DNA of 8,070 nucleotides, taken from positions 1 to 8,070 of the forward strand of contig DAOVVQ010000172.1 in the NCBI GenBank assembly GCA_030637065.1, given 5' to 3'. Positions 5,707 through 8,070 of the stretch are shown here, one piece after another (positions within the stretch are counted from its first letter, which is position 1; each line of letters opens with the position of its first letter). The notes under the pieces were generated by a model. It was not told the origin of the DNA and made no database searches. It saw nothing but the letters and a program-made list of their open reading frames with translations. The DNA comes from Planctomycetota bacterium (GTDB taxonomy: Bacteria > Planctomycetota > Phycisphaerae > Sedimentisphaerales > Anaerohalosphaeraceae). A program made the position numbers and the translations under genes.

Positions 5707-7332
5707 CTACCTGGAATGGGTATCGATCGGCTCCTTCTCGAAATCCGATTTATTCACCCAGCCGGCGTTTAGCTTTTCGCCGGACATATATCTCTCATAA
5801 AACCCCTGGCTGTTTCGGTCCACATATTCGTATTCGTCGAAAATGTGGCCCTGCCCGAACATCCGCGGATCGCCCTGTTTTTTCAATTCCGTAAAAAGCT
5901 GTTTTTTGAGCTGCTGGGTCTTCGGCTCGTATTCCTTTTTTTCCGCCATGTTATTGGTGCACACCGGGTCCTTTTTGATATTATAAAGCTCCTGGGCGGG
6001 ACGTCTGCCGAAGGCCATCTGCCAGTACTTTTCCATGCCCGGTTTTTTGCGTGCCTCGATGCATTCGGTCTTGGTCGGGCTGCCGTCGCAGTTTAAGTAC
6101 CCCGTCTCAGGATTGCCGGAGGGCCAGCGGTCAGTCTCGAAATTATGAATATACAAAAAATCACCCTTGACGATCCCTCTGATCGGATAGCCCACATCAT
6201 TGGGCCGCCCGATGTCGTGGCGCTCCTTGCCGATCAGAACATGGTCGCGATCGGGCTGGACGATACCACCCCTGCGGGACTGGAATATCGTCGCCAATGC
6301 CCTGCCGCTGAGTGCCTGCATACCGCTTTTAGATTCCCCGATCCCGGCTGCTATAAGAAAAGTCGGCGCAAAGTCAATAAAGCTCACAAAATCATCGACC
6401 ACCCTGCCCGGATTCTTGATGCCGTCCGCCCACATCGCCGCCAGGGGCAAATGGTTGGATAATTCGTACTCCTGGCCCTTTATCCGCGGAAAAGGCATGC
6501 CGTTGTCGGCTGTGACGATAACGAGCGTGTTGTCCAGTTCGCCCAACTGCTCGAGCTTCTTGAGCATCCGCCCGAGATGCGTATCGAAATAGTCGATCTC
6601 GTAGGCATAATCCAGAATATCCGTCCTGACCGTCTCGTTGTCGGGCCAGAAATCAAACACTTTATCGATATCGTCGAGTTTCTTGCCGCCCTTGGTGATC
6701 CCTGACTTATACTCATATCCCCGGTGCGGCTCGAAGCCGCCATACCAGAAGCAAAACGGCGATCCCGCGGGCCTCTCTGCAAGAAACCGGCCAAAATTCT
6801 TCGCGTAATCACAACCGCTCATCCCCCCAGCCGGCGGTTTGGTCTTGTGCTGCTGATAAGCGGGGCCGCAAAGCTGGCGATTTTTGCCGTCGATCTGGCC
6901 GGTATGCCCCGGACCCCATCCCTTGCCCGTATAGCCGATGTGATAGCCGTTTTCGGCAAGCGCTTCCGGATACGTCTTAAACTTCGCCGGGAAATCCGGC
7001 CAGTGGTTCGCCGCCTCCTCGAGCTGCCAGGAATTGCGGCCCGTCAGGATGCACGACCGCGAAGGTGCGCATTTGGCATTCGGCGTATAGGCCCGCGTAA
7101 AGAGGATCCCGTCTCTGGCGACCCTGTCGAACGCGGGCGTCTCGACCCAATCGCAGCCGTAAGCGCCCATGTGGGGATAAGACGCATCGTCAGCAATACA
7201 AAACAATATATTCGGCCTGGGGGCCGCCGCTCGCCCCCCCTGCCGGCCTCGCCGGTCCTGTCCGCCCAAAGCACTGCTGCAAAAACCCAACGCACCAAAC
7301 GCCGCTGTCTTCAAAAAATCCCGTCGCTTCAT
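5707..7332 (-). CDS. Tat-exported Cys-type sulfatase, heparan N-sulfatase (sulfamidase)-like
   Basis: A 541-residue type I sulfatase. The formylglycine motif is C88-A-P-S-R92; D48-D49 (IADD), K137 (TGKG), H203 (FEPHR) and D276-N277 (TADNG) complete the metal and sulfate site. Several stretches resemble human sulfamidase (SGSH): VIVTADNGMPFPR (271-283) against its SDNGIPFPSGR, YPIRGI (382-387) against YPMRSV, and a following F-L-Y-I-H-N-F. This points to an N-sulfoglucosamine sulfohydrolase-like enzyme, although bacterial members of this group are not all N-specific. The His that usually follows the active-site Lys (GKxH) is replaced: the sequence reads GKGWGPG. The leader M-K-R3-R4-D-F-L-K and an Ala/Gly-rich core mark Tat export; an Arg/Gly-rich linker (27-39) precedes the catalytic domain. 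GAGGA (7340-7344) lies seven bases upstream of the ATG at 7332. The gene converges on the YjdF gene and has its own promoter. Confidence 0.9.
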   Translation of the reverse strand: MKRRDFLKTAAFGALGFCSSALGGQDRRGRQGGRAAAPRPNILFCIADDASYPHMGAYGCDWVETPAFDRVARDGILFTRAYTPNAKCAPSRSCILTGRNSWQLEEAANHWPDFPAKFKTYPEALAENGYHIGYTGKGWGPGHTGQIDGKNRQLCGPAYQQHKTKPPAGGMSGCDYAKNFGRFLAERPAGSPFCFWYGGFEPHRGYEYKSGITKGGKKLDDIDKVFDFWPDNETVRTDILDYAYEIDYFDTHLGRMLKKLEQLGELDNTLVIVTADNGMPFPRIKGQEYELSNHLPLAAMWADGIKNPGRVVDDFVSFIDFAPTFLIAAGIGESKSGMQALSGRALATIFQSRRGGIVQPDRDHVLIGKERHDIGRPNDVGYPIRGIVKGDFLYIHNFETDRWPSGNPETGYLNCDGSPTKTECIEARKKPGMEKYWQMAFGRRPAQELYNIKKDPVCTNNMAEKKEYEPKTQQLKKQLFTELKKQGDPRMFGQGHIFDEYEYVDRNSQGFYERYMSGEKLNAGWVNKSDFEKEPIDTHSR

Positions 7333-7384
7333 TTATCCATCCTCAAAAAACACTGCTGTATAAGCCTGTTTCTGGCAACAATAA

Positions 7385-7411
7385 CTTATAAAACCTGCAC
7401 GCCCCTGTCAA
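7385..7411 (-). promoter_or_regulatory. Sigma-70-like promoter for the minus-strand sulfatase
   Basis: On the minus strand a perfect -35 TTGACA (7406-7411) is followed, after a short 15-base spacer, by TATAAG (7385-7390), which differs from TATAAT at one position. Transcription would start near 7378, about 46 bases before the ATG. The spacer is two bases below optimum, so activity may be low or activator-dependent. Confidence 0.45.
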
Positions 7412-7483
7412 GGAGTTAGGATTTGTGAAGGCCAGAGCGGTCAAGGTCTGCACAAAAACAGGATTTTTAAGCTGTACGGGTCT

Positions 7484-7498
7484 AAAGATCTGATCTTT
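7484..7498. promoter_or_regulatory. 15-bp palindrome, candidate operator in the divergent region
   Basis: AAAGATC (7484-7490) and GATCTTT (7492-7498) are perfect inverted arms around one T, extended by a T-G and a C-G pair. The centre is about 84 bases upstream of the predicted start of the rightward transcript and 113 bases upstream of the leftward one, so a protein here could serve both. It is too tight to be a hairpin and has no terminator features. Confidence 0.38.
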
Positions 7499-7539
7499 GG
7501 TATGAATTTGCAGGTAAACCGCCTCAGAAAAGGATTCTC

Positions 7540-7568
7540 TTGACAGTTCAGGTAGATTATTGTAGAAT
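7540..7568 (+). promoter_or_regulatory. Strong sigma-70 promoter for the leader ORF and secreted protein
   Basis: A perfect -35 TTGACA (7540-7545), an optimal 17-base spacer and TAGAAT (7563-7568, five of six). This is the best sigma-70 match in the window. Transcription would start near 7575, leaving an unusually long leader of about 145 bases before the ATG at 7720. Confidence 0.65.
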
Positions 7569-7592
7569 TATCGGTGTCGTACGGAGAAAAGT

Positions 7593-7679
7593 ATGCTTTT
7601 TAGCCGTGTAAATGGGAAATCCCAGCTTAGTTGGAGAAAGAACGGCCTCATGAGAGACCAAATGGGAAATCTCGAATAA
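7593..7679 (+). CDS. Possible 28-residue leader peptide
   Basis: A short ORF starts at ATG 7593 and ends with TAA at 7677-7679. GGAG (7583-7586) lies six bases upstream, a better ribosome binding site than many genes here have, and the predicted transcript start is only about 18 bases before it. The product begins MLFSRVNGKSQLSW and is basic in the middle, with no signal peptide or membrane segment. I recognise no homologue. It is followed 40 bases later by the secreted-protein gene, so it could couple translation to that gene's expression. It contains no run of one amino acid of the kind seen in classical attenuation peptides. Chance occurrence is possible. Confidence 0.4.
   Translation: MLFSRVNGKSQLSWRKNGLMRDQMGNLE
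7603..7646 (+). promoter_or_regulatory. Possible structured leader RNA
   Basis: GCCGT (7603-7607) can pair with ACGGC (7642-7646), enclosing a small hairpin TGGG-AAAT-CCCA (7613-7624). The structure lies in the predicted 5' leader and overlaps the leader ORF, so translation of that ORF would disrupt it. I could not match it to any riboswitch class I know. Confidence 0.28.
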
Positions 7680-7687
7680 CGCTTAGT
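7610..7687 (+). repeat. Duplicated element: 12-bp direct repeat plus GCTTAGT
   Basis: AAATGGGAAATC occurs at 7610-7621 and again, identically, at 7660-7671. Each copy is followed by GCTTAGT (7625-7631 and 7681-7687), three and nine bases later. The copies are 50 bases apart, so they are read in different frames of the leader ORF and the repeat acts at DNA or RNA level, not as a peptide repeat. Confidence 0.6.
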
Positions 7688-7719
7688 GAGTTACGCCCAA
7701 ATCTGCAAAGGAAAAGACA

Positions 7720-8070
7720 ATGAATAGAATTAAAATAATAGCATCGTTGGTTATTCTCGCGTCTCTTATGATTGGCGCAGCGTCTGCCGCCGATTTTGCG
7801 GAGGATTCTGGTAAGAAATGCGACATATTCAATACCGAAGAGATCCTTGACGAAAGCACGCTGGATATAAAAACGCTGCAGGACTGGCATGTGGACGAGG
7901 TGACAGGCACGACGCGACAGAAGCTAATCGAAATCAATGTCGCCGAATGGTGGCCTGGACAAGATTATCGGATTCCGGTGCGTATGATTGTTCCGCTCGA
8001 AGGCAAGGCAAAGGGCTTTAGTATTACAGGAGCAAATCCATATGAAACGCTGATGAAAGACTCGCAACCA
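7720..8070 (+). CDS. Secreted protein of unknown function, N-terminal part
   Basis: The first 117 codons of a gene cut by the right edge; no stop codon is reached. AAAGGA (7707-7712) lies seven bases before the ATG. Residues 1-23 are a clear Sec signal peptide (MNRIKIIASL, a hydrophobic core, then AASA before AD), so the mature protein starts near residue 24. The mature part contains one Cys (34) and the stretch INVAEWWPGQDYRIPVRMIVP (about 72-92), followed by G-F-S-I-T-G. An L-x-I...W...P-V-x-x-x-V-P pattern before a G-rich turn could be the entry strands of an alpha/beta hydrolase, for instance of the PhoPQ-activated type, but this is a guess from too little sequence. I do not recognise the family with confidence. 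It lies divergent from the sulfamidase-like gene and may share its regulator. Confidence 0.75.
   Translation, partial: MNRIKIIASLVILASLMIGAASAADFAEDSGKKCDIFNTEEILDESTLDIKTLQDWHVDEVTGTTRQKLIEINVAEWWPGQDYRIPVRMIVPLEGKAKGFSITGANPYETLMKDSQP

Noticed and set aside
7261..7290. Lipoprotein reading of the second sulfatase leader (Cys18)
   Set aside because: The residue before the Cys is Phe, which does not fit a lipobox; the twin-arginine motif with a normal core explains the leader.
6724..7419. 231-codon plus-strand ORF over the second sulfatase start
   Set aside because: It is antisense to conserved sulfatase sequence including the CAPSR motif and shows no domain of its own.
7499..7511. Sigma-54-like TTGG...TTGCA before the secreted protein
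   Set aside because: The GG and GC are nine bases apart, not ten, which is not tolerated by RpoN, and a good sigma-70 promoter lies just downstream.
1..8070. CRISPR arrays, tRNA, rRNA or transposase genes
   Set aside because: No regularly spaced repeat array, cloverleaf, rRNA-like stretch or transposase ORF was seen on either strand.

Overview
The window is about 8 kb of roughly 50-55 % GC bacterial DNA. Cys-type sulfatases with twin-arginine leaders, a VIT/vWA surface protein and moderate GC fit best with an anaerobic, polysaccharide-degrading Planctomycetota relative (Phycisphaerae/Sedimentisphaerales type). This is an inference from gene content; no rRNA or other taxonomic marker is present.

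Layout, left to right. (1) Positions 1-248, minus strand: the N-terminal 82 codons of a THUMP-domain rRNA methyltransferase that runs off the left edge. (2) Positions 249-481: a divergent control region with a sigma-70-like promoter for the methyltransferase, a 21-nt near-palindrome over its -35 box, and a near-perfect sigma-54 (-24/-12) promoter pointing at the next gene. (3) Positions 482-3222, plus strand: a secreted VIT + von Willebrand A protein with a Gly/Pro-hydrophobic-basic C-terminal tail, followed by a small rhomboid protease of the rhombosortase type. A G:C-rich hairpin with a short U-run lies between them. (4) Positions 3366-5579, plus strand: a Tat-exported sulfatase resembling GlcNAc-6-sulfatases, and 39 bases later a YjdF/DUF2238 membrane protein, behind a TATAAT-type promoter. 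(5) Positions 5580-5706: a convergent spacer with three short palindromes that looks like a dispersed REP-like element. (6) Positions 5707-7332, minus strand: a second Tat-exported sulfatase resembling heparan N-sulfatase (sulfamidase). (7) Positions 7333-7719: a divergent region with a promoter for each flanking gene, a 15-bp palindrome, a 28-codon leader ORF and a duplicated 12-bp element. (8) Positions 7720-8070: the start of an unidentified secreted protein cut by the right edge.

How the genes work together. The first module looks like a dedicated substrate/processing-enzyme pair: the vWA protein is exported, and its C-terminal tail is probably cut by the adjacent rhombosortase, with sigma-54 control. 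It is the counterpart of the proteobacterial VIT/vWA sortase target with its private sortase, but with an intramembrane serine protease in the sortase's place. The second module holds two sulfatases that by sequence would remove 6-O- and N-sulfate from glucosamine residues of heparan-like glycans; they are convergently transcribed and not in one operon. The most unusual parts of the window are the vWA/rhombosortase pair with its sigma-54 promoter and internal terminator, and the leader-ORF/repeat region before the last gene.
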